Positions 8,818 to 17,689 of a stretch of 64,000 nt of DNA are shown one piece after another. The position numbers and the translations under genes are program-made. The notes below the pieces were generated by a model. The model was not told the origin of the DNA, did not search any database, and saw nothing but the letters and a program-made list of their open reading frames with translations. The DNA lies in the NCBI RefSeq assembly GCF_902364025.1, contig NZ_CABJCG010000013.1, positions 1-64,000 on the forward strand, in the 5' to 3' direction. The stretch's first letter is position 1, and each line of letters starts with the position of its first letter. The DNA is from Enterocloster lavalensis (GTDB taxonomy: Bacteria; Bacillota; Clostridia; Lachnospirales; Lachnospiraceae).

Positions 8818-9840
8818 CTACAACCGATTCCCATACATCTTATCAAAATACCCGCTATATTCCCCGCTGAGTATATTCTTCCACCACTCCTGATTGTCCA
8901 GATACCACTGAATGGTCTGCTGAATCCCGCTGTCGAAGTTATACTTCGGTTCCCAACCCAGCTCCGTCTCAATCTTAGTCGGATCGATGGCGTACCGCAT
9001 ATCGTGTCCCGGGCGGTCGGTCACAAAGCGGATCAGGCTCTCCGGCTTGTCCAGGGCCTTCAGTATCGTCTTGACAACCTCCAGGTTGGTGCGCTCGTTG
9101 TGTCCGCCGATGTTGTACACCTCGCCCTCGCGGCCCTTGTGGATCACCAGGTCGATAGCCTCGCAGTGGTCGGCCACATGCAGCCAGTCGCGCACATTCT
9201 CCCCGGTGCCGTAAACCGGCAGCTCCTCATCGGCCAAAGCCCGGCTGATGATCAGGGGGATCAGCTTCTCCGGGAAATGGTAAGGTCCGTAGTTGTTGGA
9301 GCAGCGGGACACGGTCACCGGCAGCCCGTAAGTCCTGTGGTACGCCAGCACAAACAAATCGGCGCTGGCCTTGGAGGAGGAATAGGGGCTGGAGGTGTGA
9401 AGGGGCGTCTCCTCGGTAAAGAAGAGATCCGGGCGGTCCAGGGGCAGGTCCCCGTAGACCTCGTCCGTGGACACCTGATGGTAACGCTTGATTCCGTAGG
9501 TGCGGCAGGCGTCCAAAAGCGTGGTGGTTCCCATCACGTTGGTGCGCACAAACGCCTCCGGATCGGTGATGGAACGGTCCACATGGCTCTCGGCCGCGAA
9601 GTTCACCACCACGTCCGGCTTCTCGTCCTCAAACAGCTTGAAAATGAACTCCCGGTCCGCGATATCGCCCTTCACAAACTTATAGTTTGGCTTGTCCTCA
9701 ACCGGCTTTAAGTTCTCCAGATTTCCCGCATAGGTCAGAAGATCCAGGTTGATAATCTCATAATCCGGATACTTGTTCACCATGTGCTGTACAAAATTGC
9801 TTCCGATAAAACCGGCTCCGCCGGTTACGATAACCTTCAT
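8818..9840 (-). CDS. rfbB: dTDP-glucose 4,6-dehydratase
   Basis: A 340-residue NAD-dependent extended SDR enzyme converting dTDP-glucose to dTDP-4-keto-6-deoxyglucose. It begins MKVIVTGGAGFIGSNFV (NAD-binding GxxGxxG), has STDEVYGDL and the catalytic YSSSKASAD (YxxxK), and SRCSNNYGPYHFPEKLIP, which is typical of RmlB. It has a strong ribosome-binding site (GGAGGGAATAAC before the ATG). It lies 40 bases after rfbA and 84 bases before rfbD, in one operon. Confidence 0.95.
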   Translation of the reverse strand: MKVIVTGGAGFIGSNFVQHMVNKYPDYEIINLDLLTYAGNLENLKPVEDKPNYKFVKGDIADREFIFKLFEDEKPDVVVNFAAESHVDRSITDPEAFVRTNVMGTTTLLDACRTYGIKRYHQVSTDEVYGDLPLDRPDLFFTEETPLHTSSPYSSSKASADLFVLAYHRTYGLPVTVSRCSNNYGPYHFPEKLIPLIISRALADEELPVYGTGENVRDWLHVADHCEAIDLVIHKGREGEVYNIGGHNERTNLEVVKTILKALDKPESLIRFVTDRPGHDMRYAIDPTKIETELGWEPKYNFDSGIQQTIQWYLDNQEWWKNILSGEYSGYFDKMYGNRL

Positions 9841-9880
9841 GTTATTCCCTCCGTCTTTCCATTGTATGACTGTCCGGATA

Positions 9881-10777
9881 TCACTGCGCCATATGCAGCT
9901 TGTCCACGTATTTACCGTCCAGAACGTCCTTCAAATACTTGCCGTACTGGTTCTTTTTCAGCACCTCGTAGGCCTCCAGCACCTGCTCCCTGCTGATCCA
10001 TCCGTGCAGGTATCCGATCTCCTCCAGGCAGGCGATCTTGCGGTGCTCGTGTGTCTCCACCGTCTTCACGAAATTGGTGGCCTCCACCAGGGACTCATGG
10101 GTTCCCGTATCCAGCCAGGTAAAGCCCTGGCCCAGAAGCGTCACCTCCAGCTCCCCGTTCTCCAGGTAGATTCGGTTCAAATCCGTGATCTCCAACTCCC
10201 CGCGGGCCGACGGCTTTAAGTTCTTGGCGTACTCCACCACCCGGTTGTCGTAGAAGTACAGGCCGGTCACACAGTAGTTGGACTTGGGCTTCTCCGGCTT
10301 CTCCTCAATGGAGACTGCCTTTCCGTTCTTGTCGAACTCCACGATGCCAAAGCGCTCAGGGTCATCCACATAGTAGCCGAACACCGTGGCGCCCTTCTCC
10401 TTGGCCGCGGCGGCCTTCAGGCGCTTCACCAGCCCCTGGCCGTGGAAAATGTTGTCTCCCAGCACCATCGCCACGCTGTCATCCCCGATGAACTCCTCGC
10501 CGATGATAAACGCCTGGGCCAGACCGTCGGGACTGGGCTGCACGGCGTAACTCAAACGGATGCCGAACTGGTTTCCATCACCCAGCAGCGCCTCAAACCG
10601 CGGCGTGTCGTCGGGGGTGGAGATAATCAGAATGTCCCGGATGCCCGCGTTCATCAGCACGGACAGCGGGTAATAAATCATTGGCTTATCATAAATCGGA
10701 AGCAGCTGCTTCGATGTCACCTTGGTCAGCGGGTACAGTCTCGTACCGCTGCCACCGGCTAATATGATCCCCTTCAT
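9881..10777 (-). CDS. rfbA: glucose-1-phosphate thymidylyltransferase
   Basis: A 298-residue nucleotidyltransferase making dTDP-glucose from glucose-1-phosphate and dTTP, the entry step to dTDP-rhamnose. The N-terminus [18 protein letters not shown] is the GxGTRL nucleotide-binding loop, followed by [18 protein letters not shown]. The open frame extends 33 codons further upstream, but this ATG has AAGGAGG six bases ahead and begins the conserved domain. It is first in the rfbA-rfbB-rfbD-glmM operon and has a good promoter about 40 bases upstream. Confidence 0.95.
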   Translation of the reverse strand: MKGIILAGGSGTRLYPLTKVTSKQLLPIYDKPMIYYPLSVLMNAGIRDILIISTPDDTPRFEALLGDGNQFGIRLSYAVQPSPDGLAQAFIIGEEFIGDDSVAMVLGDNIFHGQGLVKRLKAAAAKEKGATVFGYYVDDPERFGIVEFDKNGKAVSIEEKPEKPKSNYCVTGLYFYDNRVVEYAKNLKPSARGELEITDLNRIYLENGELEVTLLGQGFTWLDTGTHESLVEATNFVKTVETHEHRKIACLEEIGYLHGWISREQVLEAYEVLKKNQYGKYLKDVLDGKYVDKLHMAQ

Positions 10778-10816
10778 TTTTTCCTCCTTGTAAAGGCACA
10801 TAAATTTTCTTCGTTC

Positions 10817-10845
10817 AATATAACATACTATCCCCGGATTTTCAA
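10817..10845 (-). promoter_or_regulatory. promoter of the rfbABD-glmM operon
   Basis: Minus-strand TTGAAA (10845-10840), a 17-base spacer and TATATT (10822-10817), about 40 bases from the rfbA ATG. Confidence 0.65.
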
Positions 10846-10895
10846 ACTTTGTCCGGATTTTTTCGATGGAATTCAAGAAGAATTAAGATTTTGGA

Positions 10896-11540
10896 TTACG
10901 ATTTTCCATTTTTGCCTCGGACCGTGTCCAGATACCCGTAGATGGTCACTTTTGAAAGCCCCATGCAGGCGGCCACCTTGTCGATCGCCCCCTTGACCAG
11001 GAAAATGCCCTTGTCGTCCATAAACCGGATCATTTCCAGGTTGTCCTGTTTGGTCAGGCCCTGCTTTTTCCTGCCGCTGACAATATTGTCGATCAGGGTG
11101 TCCACAACGGTGGTCACATCCTGGTCGGCCGCCATCTCCGGGCAAATCACCGAGCTGTCCTCCTGCATCGGAAGAAACAGTTCCAGCTCATCGTGCAGGG
11201 TTTTCATAAACGTGATATCGTAATTGACGCAGAACACTCCAACCACTTCCCCCGCCTCGTCCCGCACCAGAGAGGAGGAGGACTTGATCCTTCTGCCGTC
11301 CTCCGTCTCAAAGGTATAATTGACCGCGTAATCCCGTGTAAAATTCTTGTTCAGCAGCACCGAGCGGACCAGGCGGTCAAAGGTCTGTCCCTCCCGTCTG
11401 CCCGTAACGTCCCCGTTAACCGTGTACACCACCGACTTCTCCGGTATGGTCAGGTCGTGCAACACCACCTCGCACCGGTTTCCAAATGTTTTCCCTATGG
11501 TCTCCGCAATGGGAATCAAAGATTTTAACAACACATGCAT
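10896..11540 (-). CDS. YheO/DauR-like PAS and helix-turn-helix regulator
   Basis: About 214 residues. The first ~115 residues form a YheO-like PAS domain (VLHDL near the start; SSSSLVRDEAGEVVGVFCVNYDI further on), and the C-terminus has a helix-turn-helix of the same family (KGAIDKVAACMGLSKVTIYGYL). Family members such as DauR repress amino-acid catabolism genes; the ligand here is unknown. The ATG at 11540 sits six bases after GAGGAA; the ATG two codons upstream almost touches it. It has its own promoter. The rfb operon follows downstream on the same strand but has its own promoter. Confidence 0.85.
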   Translation of the reverse strand: MHVLLKSLIPIAETIGKTFGNRCEVVLHDLTIPEKSVVYTVNGDVTGRREGQTFDRLVRSVLLNKNFTRDYAVNYTFETEDGRRIKSSSSLVRDEAGEVVGVFCVNYDITFMKTLHDELELFLPMQEDSSVICPEMAADQDVTTVVDTLIDNIVSGRKKQGLTKQDNLEMIRFMDDKGIFLVKGAIDKVAACMGLSKVTIYGYLDTVRGKNGKS

Positions 11541-11610
11541 ATTCATTTCCTCGCTCTGTAAAGCGTCCGCCGCTTACCCATGTTAAAAAGTCACCTCAAT
11601 ATTACATAAA

Positions 11611-11639
11611 ATTCTAACATACACGGCGGCAAAAAACAA
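11611..11639 (-). promoter_or_regulatory. promoter of the YheO-like regulator
   Basis: Minus-strand TTGTTT (11639-11634), a 17-base spacer and TAGAAT (11616-11611), about 70 bases upstream of the start codon. Confidence 0.5.
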
Positions 11640-11769
11640 CGAAAGATAACGATCAGACAAAGTATGCTCCGCTCCCCCAGGCCCTTTATCCCCAGGAAAG
11701 CGGCCCTGGCTTGCGCCTCAGACCGCTTTCCGCATCGTTTTGATCCCCACTTGATTCACCGGCGGCCCG

Positions 11770-12771
11770 CTACATCCCCGGCCGCTCCAACCCCAGTATA
11801 TTTAACATCTCCTGCACCCGCTCGGGACTCTCCCCGAAGGACTTGACCGGCGCGCCCAGGCGTTTTTCGCACTCCTGTTCCGTGACGGTGCGCTCCCGTT
11901 TCACCGGCCCGCTCTCCGTTTCCACGGTATAACTCCAGCTCACTTCCCCCAGATTGCCCGTAAGCGCCAGCAGCACGCAGGCATAACGCTCCATCTGCTC
12001 CTCAAACACAGCGGAGTTGGACACGCCGTCCTCAAAGTGAAACGTCCACCCGTAAGGCTCCTTTGACGTCTGCAGCTGATTTTGATAGCTGCCCAGTCCG
12101 GTCCCGATGCCCAGCGCCCCAGCCAGCCGTCCGTCCGCCGAGGCATCTCCGATATAGGGATTTTTCGCCCGGTATAGGTCCCCGGCCAGCTTGCTGATCA
12201 CGGTCCCGTCGCTTAAAATCCGGGCGCCTCCGATCTCCAGGGCACCGCCCGGCTCCGGCAGCTCTACCTCCAGGTTAAACGCGCCGTCCCGGTTCCAGGG
12301 GGACGGCAGGGTGCCGTAAATCACCAGCTTCTGCGTTCCGTCCTTCTGCTCCGCCAGCCGGTAGCGGCTGTAGCACTGCGCGGAGCCGTAAAACACGCCG
12401 CCGACGCGCACCGTGTCCTCATACACATCCATGTAGGTAATCAGGTAAGAATCCACCGGAAATCCGATTACAAACAATTTTACAAAAATCGCCAGAGCCA
12501 CCGCGGCCAGTATGCCCGCCGCCGTCAGAAGCATTTTCCGAAGGCCGCGCCTTCTCACCTTCTTCAGATAGTCGATCTCCCGCGTCTCCTCTGCCAGCGC
12601 GGCGATTCCCTCGCCCTCCAGCTCCCGCTTCATGCGCTCATACCGCTCCCGGCACGAGCCGCAGGTTTCCAGATGTTCCTTTATCTCCCGGTTTGACGCC
12701 TCCGACGTAAGGCCGTCCACATACAAAGGCAGCAGGTCCCGGATCAATTCACAGGGAATATTCTGTTTCAT
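11770..12771 (-). CDS. membrane anti-sigma factor with an N-terminal zinc-finger-like domain
   Basis: A 333-residue protein starting with an anti-sigma domain (EHLETCGSCRERYERMK, the HxxxCxxC zinc-finger pattern, residues about 30-50). One membrane helix follows (LLTAAGILAAVALAIFVKLF, about 83-105), with a large extracytoplasmic C-terminal domain. The start codon overlaps the stop of the sigma-factor gene (ATGA), so the two are translationally coupled. This is the usual arrangement in which the anti-sigma holds the ECF factor at the membrane. The outer domain is not one I recognise with confidence, and the inducing signal is unknown. Confidence 0.88.
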   Translation of the reverse strand: MKQNIPCELIRDLLPLYVDGLTSEASNREIKEHLETCGSCRERYERMKRELEGEGIAALAEETREIDYLKKVRRRGLRKMLLTAAGILAAVALAIFVKLFVIGFPVDSYLITYMDVYEDTVRVGGVFYGSAQCYSRYRLAEQKDGTQKLVIYGTLPSPWNRDGAFNLEVELPEPGGALEIGGARILSDGTVISKLAGDLYRAKNPYIGDASADGRLAGALGIGTGLGSYQNQLQTSKEPYGWTFHFEDGVSNSAVFEEQMERYACVLLALTGNLGEVSWSYTVETESGPVKRERTVTEQECEKRLGAPVKSFGESPERVQEMLNILGLERPGM

Positions 12772-13247
12772 AATTTCTCCGCCTCCTTCATCACTTTCTC
12801 CTTGCCGCGATAATAGGTCACTCTCGCCCAGTTCTCACTTCTCTCCATAATCTCCCCAATCTGCGCGAAGGAAAGATTGCCGATCAGGCGCAGATAGATC
12901 ACTTCCCGCATAGGGTCCTCCAGCCTGTGGATCATCCGCAGGACCTGAAGGTTCTCCCAGCCGCGAAAGAGCTCCGTCTCCGCAGAGTCCACCGGTATCT
13001 CCTCCGCCTCGGATAAGCTGGCCTGGTTCTTCTGTTTTTTGAGATAACCGTACCACAGATTCTTTGCGATGCCGCAGAGCCATGTGGAAACGCTGCTTTT
13101 TCCCTCATACCGGTCCACATGCTTTACCGCCTGGTAAAACGTTTCCTGAGTCAGCTCCTCGGCAAGGTCCGGGTTTCCGGTTCGGGTCAAGAGAAAGCCA
13201 TATACGGTCTTCGCGTGCTCCAAATAGATCTGTTCCATGGAATCCAT
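12768..13247 (-). CDS. ECF-type RNA polymerase sigma factor
   Basis: A 159-residue sigma-70-family factor of the extracytoplasmic-function type. Region 2 is seen in YGFLLTRTGNPDLAEELTQETFYQAVKHVDRYEGKS and WLCGIAKN; region 4 in REVIYLRLIGNLSFAQIGEIMERSENWARVTYYRGKEKV. The order, sigma then overlapping anti-sigma, is typical. The region upstream carries TGTAACGAAACG before the start, which could be the -35 of an autoregulated ECF promoter, but I cannot assign a -10 with confidence. The regulon is unknown. Confidence 0.92.
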   Translation of the reverse strand: MDSMEQIYLEHAKTVYGFLLTRTGNPDLAEELTQETFYQAVKHVDRYEGKSSVSTWLCGIAKNLWYGYLKKQKNQASLSEAEEIPVDSAETELFRGWENLQVLRMIHRLEDPMREVIYLRLIGNLSFAQIGEIMERSENWARVTYYRGKEKVMKEAEKL

Positions 13248-13372
13248 ATGCGCTTTTCCTCCCTTCTGTTAATTAGTATCCCGAATCGGCGTTTCGTTAC
13301 AGGGAAAATGAAAAATTTTTATTATTTTACACCCGCAGGGGCGGGTGCGCAACCCATTTATGAGACAAACAA

Positions 13373-13418
13373 ACTCCATGAGCGTCCGGATACCCGCAGG
13401 TCCGGTCTCTCATGGAGT
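13373..13418 (-). terminator. rho-independent terminator of the tct operon
   Basis: Minus-strand ACTCCATGAG pairs with CTCATGGAGT, with an inner CCGGACC/GGTATCCGG stem, then TTTGTTTGTC. It lies about 40 bases after the tctA stop. A second GC-rich stem (CACCCGC/GCGGGTG, 13330-13347) is a little further on. Confidence 0.75.
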
Positions 13419-13456
13419 CGGAATTTAAATGTATTCAGCTTACAGGGGCAGGTCTG

Positions 13457-14974
13457 TCACTCCTGCTCAATATCGTCCAGATCGGCTGCCGCCGGTTTTG
13501 CCTTTTTGCGCTCAAGCCGCTCTCTGACGAAGGGCCAGAACAGGCTCAGAATGGCGATCACCAGGAACACGCAGGAGGCGGGTCTCATGAAGAAATAGCC
13601 AAAGCCGTATTCTGTGTAGGTGAGTCCCTTTCTCAGGTTGCTCTCCAGCATGGGGCCCAGAATGAAACCGAGAAGGAACGGCGCCCGGTTCAGCCCTGAA
13701 AATGAGAAGAAAATACCGAGCAGGCTGATGAACACGCAGAGCATCAGGGAATCAATGTTATTGGACAGAGAATACGCTCCGGTGAAGCAGAAGAGCACGA
13801 TTCCGGTATACAGATAATGATAGGGAATCGACAAAATCTTCGGGAATACTCTCAGTCCGCAGAAGGAGAAGGTCAGGGAAAGGATGGCTCCCAGCAAAAG
13901 CGTGATAAAAAACAGGTACACATAGTCCGAGGAGGTCCGCATCAGCAGAGGGCCGGGCTCCAGGCCGAACACGATGAGCGCGCTCAAAATCAGCGTTGTA
14001 GGCGTATCCCCCGGGATTCCCAGGGTGATCATCGGAATGATTGCGCCGCCGATGGACGCGTTGTTCGAAACCTCTGCGGCGTAGACGCCCTCCGGATTAC
14101 CGTGACCGAAGGTCTCCGGTTCCTTTGAAGCGCTCTTTGCCATGGCGTACGATACCTGGTTGGAGAGGCCGGGCCCCATGCCGGGCAGGAAGCCAATCCA
14201 GACGCCCACCAGGAAGGACCGTATAATCAGGACCTTTTTCTCGATAAACTCTTTTAAGGATACGCCGAGCCCCTTGAAATTGCACGGTTCAACCGGCGGA
14301 TTCACATTTTTGTGTTTTGCGTAGTTTACGACAACCGTGCTCAGCGCGAATATTCCCAGCATCAGGCAGGTGGTATTGATTCCGCCCAACAAAAGGTGAA
14401 TGCCGAAATTAAACCGTTTTCCACCGTCGATGGGCGAGAAGCCCACGCAGGAGAGGATGACTCCCAAAAACGCGGCGACCAGTCCGTTCCACATATCATC
14501 CTTGGAAATGGTTACAACCAGCACAATCGCGCAGAAGCACAGACTGAAATACTCCCAGGGCCCCATAAGCAGGGCGACTTTCGAAATAATGGGGCAGAAG
14601 AACATCGCCACCAGGATACCGCCGATGGAACCGATGGCGGACGAAAGAATCGCGATGCCAAGCGCTTTCGTCGCCTCGCCCTTCTGCGTCATGGGGTAAC
14701 CGTCATAGACCGTGGCAATGGAGGCGGTAGTACCCGGAATTCCCGTCAGGATCGAACCGAACAGTCCGCCGGAGGTTCCGCCAATGTACATGCTGCCCAG
14801 GAAAATCAGTCCCGTGTACCCCGGCATAATAAAGGAAACCGGGAGGAACAGAGCTAACGCCATGCTGCCTGTCAGTCCGGGAATTGCGCCGAATATCAGG
14901 CCGATGATATTTCCACCGAGAGCCAAGCACACATTCTGCAATGTAAAATATGTAGTTAAAGCCTGTAATATCAT
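13457..14974 (-). CDS. tctA: tripartite tricarboxylate transporter, large permease TctA
   Basis: A 505-residue integral membrane protein of the TctA family, the 12-helix-type channel subunit of a tripartite tricarboxylate transporter. Typical family segments are present: GAIPGLTGSMALALFLP near the N-terminus, GGTSGGLFGSILTGIPGTTAS, and EVSNNASIGGAIIPMITLGIPGDTPTTLILSAL in the middle. It follows tctB by 13 bases and ends the rpiR-tctC-tctB-tctA operon. The solute is probably a carboxylate; TTT systems carry citrate, terephthalate, glutamate and others, so the substrate is not fixed by sequence. Confidence 0.95.
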   Translation of the reverse strand: MILQALTTYFTLQNVCLALGGNIIGLIFGAIPGLTGSMALALFLPVSFIMPGYTGLIFLGSMYIGGTSGGLFGSILTGIPGTTASIATVYDGYPMTQKGEATKALGIAILSSAIGSIGGILVAMFFCPIISKVALLMGPWEYFSLCFCAIVLVVTISKDDMWNGLVAAFLGVILSCVGFSPIDGGKRFNFGIHLLLGGINTTCLMLGIFALSTVVVNYAKHKNVNPPVEPCNFKGLGVSLKEFIEKKVLIIRSFLVGVWIGFLPGMGPGLSNQVSYAMAKSASKEPETFGHGNPEGVYAAEVSNNASIGGAIIPMITLGIPGDTPTTLILSALIVFGLEPGPLLMRTSSDYVYLFFITLLLGAILSLTFSFCGLRVFPKILSIPYHYLYTGIVLFCFTGAYSLSNNIDSLMLCVFISLLGIFFSFSGLNRAPFLLGFILGPMLESNLRKGLTYTEYGFGYFFMRPASCVFLVIAILSLFWPFVRERLERKKAKPAAADLDDIEQE

Positions 14975-14987
14975 GGTAATCCCCCTC

Positions 14988-15476
14988 TCAGCCGACGGCC
15001 TTTAACAGCGTTTTGATCCATTTCCCCTGCGGAAGAGGAATTTTAATGACATAAGAGAAAAGCACATAGGTCAAAGCCACCATCAGTATGGCAAACAGAA
15101 TCCTGTGCCAGACGTTCAGCTTCTTTGTGTCGGCCAGAAGCGTCGTCATCACGAACATCAATACCAGGGATGAAAAAATGTAACCAAGGTACTTCACTGA
15201 AAGCACATAAACAACCAGGAGCGCCCATAATCCAGCCAACCGTATGTAGTCTCTCTTATTCGGAAGAAACGTTTTGGGGTTGCTCTTTGCGGACGTCAGA
15301 AATTTTCCGATTCCGCAAAGAATAATGCCGATCCCGCAAAGAGTCGGGAAAAATTTCGGTCCCGTATCATTTGTGGCTACCGTAAACAGAGACGTGATCC
15401 TGGATGTAAAATATAGGATCAGCGCGCCTAATCCAATATAAAATAGAGAGAGATAATGATCTTTATTGAGTTTCAT
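14988..15476 (-). CDS. tctB: tripartite tricarboxylate transporter, small permease TctB
   Basis: A 162-residue protein with four predicted membrane helices, matching TctB in size and in position between the binding protein and TctA. The start has a G-rich ribosome-binding site (GGGGGGCCAT before the ATG). It works with TctA as the membrane part of the transporter. Confidence 0.9.
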   Translation of the reverse strand: MKLNKDHYLSLFYIGLGALILYFTSRITSLFTVATNDTGPKFFPTLCGIGIILCGIGKFLTSAKSNPKTFLPNKRDYIRLAGLWALLVVYVLSVKYLGYIFSSLVLMFVMTTLLADTKKLNVWHRILFAILMVALTYVLFSYVIKIPLPQGKWIKTLLKAVG

Positions 15477-15501
15477 ATGGCCCCCCTGTCAGTGTAATCG
15501 T

Positions 15502-16572
15502 TTATCGTGCTGCCTTGACGCCAAGGGTCTCGCCCACGGAATCATAAATATTGAAGGTGTCTTTGTACCATTCCTGGCTCTTGGCAAAATCAAAGGGATC
15601 AATGATGGTTCCTTCCTTGAGCATATAGTCCTTCAGCTCAGGATCAGAGAAAACCTTCACCATAACTTCATTGATCTTCACAACCACTTCGTCCGGAACG
15701 TTTTTGCTGGTGACAATCAGCACGGGGTCCAGACATTTCAGGTCCGTATACCCCATCTGTGCATACGTGGGGGCATCCTGATTGATCTCACTTCTGGTGA
15801 TCGGTTCGTCGGAACATGCCAGAATGCGGATATCGCCGTTCTTTGCGTAACTTTCCGCCGAGGATGCGCTGAGGGAGGTCACTTCGATATGTCCGCCCAG
15901 AATTGCGGAAATGGCCTCGGCAGTCTTGCCCGCCTCCACATACTTGAACTTCACGCCGGCTGCCTGCGCAAACTCTTCAACTCTGAAATGGGATCTGGAA
16001 CCAAGGCTGGTGCCAAATACGATAGCTTCGGGATTCTTGCGGGCGTCGTCCAGCAGTTCCTCCATGGTCTTGTACTTGGAGTCGGCCTTCACGCAGATGT
16101 ACGCGCAGCTCTCACGGTTCACATAGTTGGCGACTTTAAAGTCGTCCAGAGGATTCATATCAACCGCGCCTGTTATGTAGCTGGTGAAGAAGGACGGAAT
16201 GAAAAAGCCTAAATTCAAGGCGTCCTCGTCGTCCTGATAAACGGTATCAATGGCAACTGCGCCGCCGCCCTCCGCCTGGTTCACTACGATAAAATTGGCT
16301 CCGGTTTCCTTTTTAGCAATTTCGGCAACTTTCCGTGCAACCAGGTCCGTGCCGCCTCCGGCTGCCGCAGCGACAATCAGGTTTACATTGCCGTCAGGCC
16401 AACTCACATCCGCTGCTTTTTCCCCCGCTTCTTTTGCAGTTCCCTCTGTTTCTTTTGCGCTCTCATTTCCTGCTTTTGCCGTATCGCCTGCGGGAGCTGA
16501 AGCTGAGCCACAGCCGACAGCGGACAGACACAGAGCGGCAGCTAAAAATCCGGTTAAAAATCTCTTTTTCAT
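15502..16572 (-). CDS. tctC: tripartite tricarboxylate transporter substrate-binding lipoprotein TctC
   Basis: A 356-residue extracytoplasmic binding protein. A lipoprotein signal ends in LSAVGC with Cys21, followed by a Ser/Ala/Glu/Lys-rich linker, then the Bug/TctC fold (VNLIVAAAAGGGTDLVARKVAE, typical of the family's ligand loop; TSLGSRSHFRVEEFA later). It lies 52 bases after the rpiR gene and 25 bases ahead of tctB. The ligand is unknown, presumably a carboxylate. Confidence 0.93.
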   Translation of the reverse strand: MKKRFLTGFLAAALCLSAVGCGSASAPAGDTAKAGNESAKETEGTAKEAGEKAADVSWPDGNVNLIVAAAAGGGTDLVARKVAEIAKKETGANFIVVNQAEGGGAVAIDTVYQDDEDALNLGFFIPSFFTSYITGAVDMNPLDDFKVANYVNRESCAYICVKADSKYKTMEELLDDARKNPEAIVFGTSLGSRSHFRVEEFAQAAGVKFKYVEAGKTAEAISAILGGHIEVTSLSASSAESYAKNGDIRILACSDEPITRSEINQDAPTYAQMGYTDLKCLDPVLIVTSKNVPDEVVVKINEVMVKVFSDPELKDYMLKEGTIIDPFDFAKSQEWYKDTFNIYDSVGETLGVKAAR

Positions 16573-16624
16573 TTTGTCCCTCCATCATTATATAGATTTA
16601 TTTTTTGATCAACGCCTCATCAAG

Positions 16625-17482
16625 TCAAAGTTTTCTCTCAGCAATGGCATGAGCGGCTTTGATTTTATTCTCCTGGGCACGGGTTTCCATGCGGCGGAAC
16701 AGTTCGGAGTACAACAACATCACAATGTACATCTGGGAGGCCACCCCTGAAATGGAGCCGCCCTGGATCGGGCCCTCGGTGGCGCCGCTGCACAGAAGGA
16801 CGTCGGCATAGGAAGCCGCAGGCGTCTGCATAAATTTTGTGATAAACACGGTAAATGCGCCTGCCTCGTGGGTCATCTGGGCGATGCGGATGCTGTCCTT
16901 GGTGATCCCGGAGTTGCAGAATATGATGGCCACGCTGTCCGCCTGCATCGTGGCGGCGGACGTAAGCTGCATATGGACGTCGCTGGTATAGAAAATATTC
17001 GGCAAAATCCGCATCATGCGGTTCTGCATCATCAGCGCGGACACGCCGGAGTTGCCAAATCCAAAGAGATGAACGCTTCGGGCGTTCAAAATGGCCTCCA
17101 CGGTCCGTGAAATCGCATCATAATCCAATGAGGACAAGGTTTCGTTCACCGCATCCGTAAATACTCCGGATACTTGCTGGGCCAGTTCATGCAGATCTTG
17201 GGATTGCGCCAGATTGAACTCACCCTTGCTGTCCAACATGTCGTTTACATTGCTGCTGAGCGCGAGCGCAAGTTTGAAATCCTGATATCCCCCAACGTTC
17301 ATGGAACGGCAGAATCGGAATACGGTAGTGTCTCCCACCCCACAACTGTTGGATAACTCGTTGATTGTCATCTTGACCACTTCCTGGGGATGCTGCAGCA
17401 CATAGTCTGCTACCTTTTTCTCCAGACGGGTCAGCTGATCATAGCAGCTGCGGATGCTGATCAATAAATTAGTCTCTGCCAT
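16625..17482 (-). CDS. MurR/RpiR-family regulator with a SIS domain
   Basis: A 285-residue regulator. Residues 1-77 are the RpiR-type helix-turn-helix (VADYVLQHPQEVVKMTINELSNSCGVGDTTVFRFCRSMNVGGYQDFK); about 125-260 is a SIS domain that binds phosphosugars (VHLFGFGNSGVSALMMQNRM; AIIFCNSGITKDSIRIAQMTHEAGAFTVFITKF). It heads the tct operon and is divergent from the permuted iPGM gene. Two 20-bp direct repeats in the shared region are the obvious candidate operators. A phosphosugar or phosphoacid effector would connect the regulator to the iPGM-like enzyme, but this is inference. Confidence 0.93.
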   Translation of the reverse strand: MAETNLLISIRSCYDQLTRLEKKVADYVLQHPQEVVKMTINELSNSCGVGDTTVFRFCRSMNVGGYQDFKLALALSSNVNDMLDSKGEFNLAQSQDLHELAQQVSGVFTDAVNETLSSLDYDAISRTVEAILNARSVHLFGFGNSGVSALMMQNRMMRILPNIFYTSDVHMQLTSAATMQADSVAIIFCNSGITKDSIRIAQMTHEAGAFTVFITKFMQTPAASYADVLLCSGATEGPIQGGSISGVASQMYIVMLLYSELFRRMETRAQENKIKAAHAIAERKL

Positions 17483-17535
17483 AAAACCTCCTATTTTGTT
17501 ATGTTCCTGCCGGTAAATTTGCCTTGTATAGGTAC

Positions 17536-17563
17536 ATTATAGCGCATGAAACCAGAAATGCAA
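17536..17563 (-). promoter_or_regulatory. promoter of the rpiR-tctCBA operon
   Basis: Minus-strand TTGCAT (17563-17558), a 16-base spacer and a perfect TATAAT (17541-17536), about 55 bases from the start codon. Confidence 0.7.
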
Positions 17564-17570
17564 TAGGAAA

Positions 17571-17610
17571 TGGAGAAAAATTTTATTTTTTGGAGAAAAA
17601 ATTTATTTCT
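17571..17610. promoter_or_regulatory. two abutting 20-bp direct repeats, candidate RpiR operators
   Basis: TGGAGAAAAATTTTATTTTT (17571-17590) is followed without a gap by TGGAGAAAAAATTTATTTCT (17591-17610). The second is nearly palindromic (AGAAA...TTTCT), as RpiR-family operators often are. The pair lies between the two divergent promoters and ends one base before the -35 of the iPGM promoter. Confidence 0.55.
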
Positions 17611-17611
17611 A

Positions 17612-17640
17612 TTGACTTGGTAGAATTTTGTTGTTATCAT
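17612..17640 (+). promoter_or_regulatory. promoter of the permuted iPGM gene
   Basis: TTGACT (17612-17617), a 17-base spacer and TATCAT (17635-17640), about 50 bases upstream of the start. Confidence 0.65.
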
Positions 17641-17689
17641 AAAATGAGTTTAATGGAGTTAGTTACCACTTGGTAAGGAGGATTCTGCT

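Noticed and set aside
13248..13330. A defined ECF autoregulatory promoter ahead of the sigma-factor gene
   Set aside because: A possible -35 (TGTAAC) is visible, but no clear -10 at the right spacing could be chosen.
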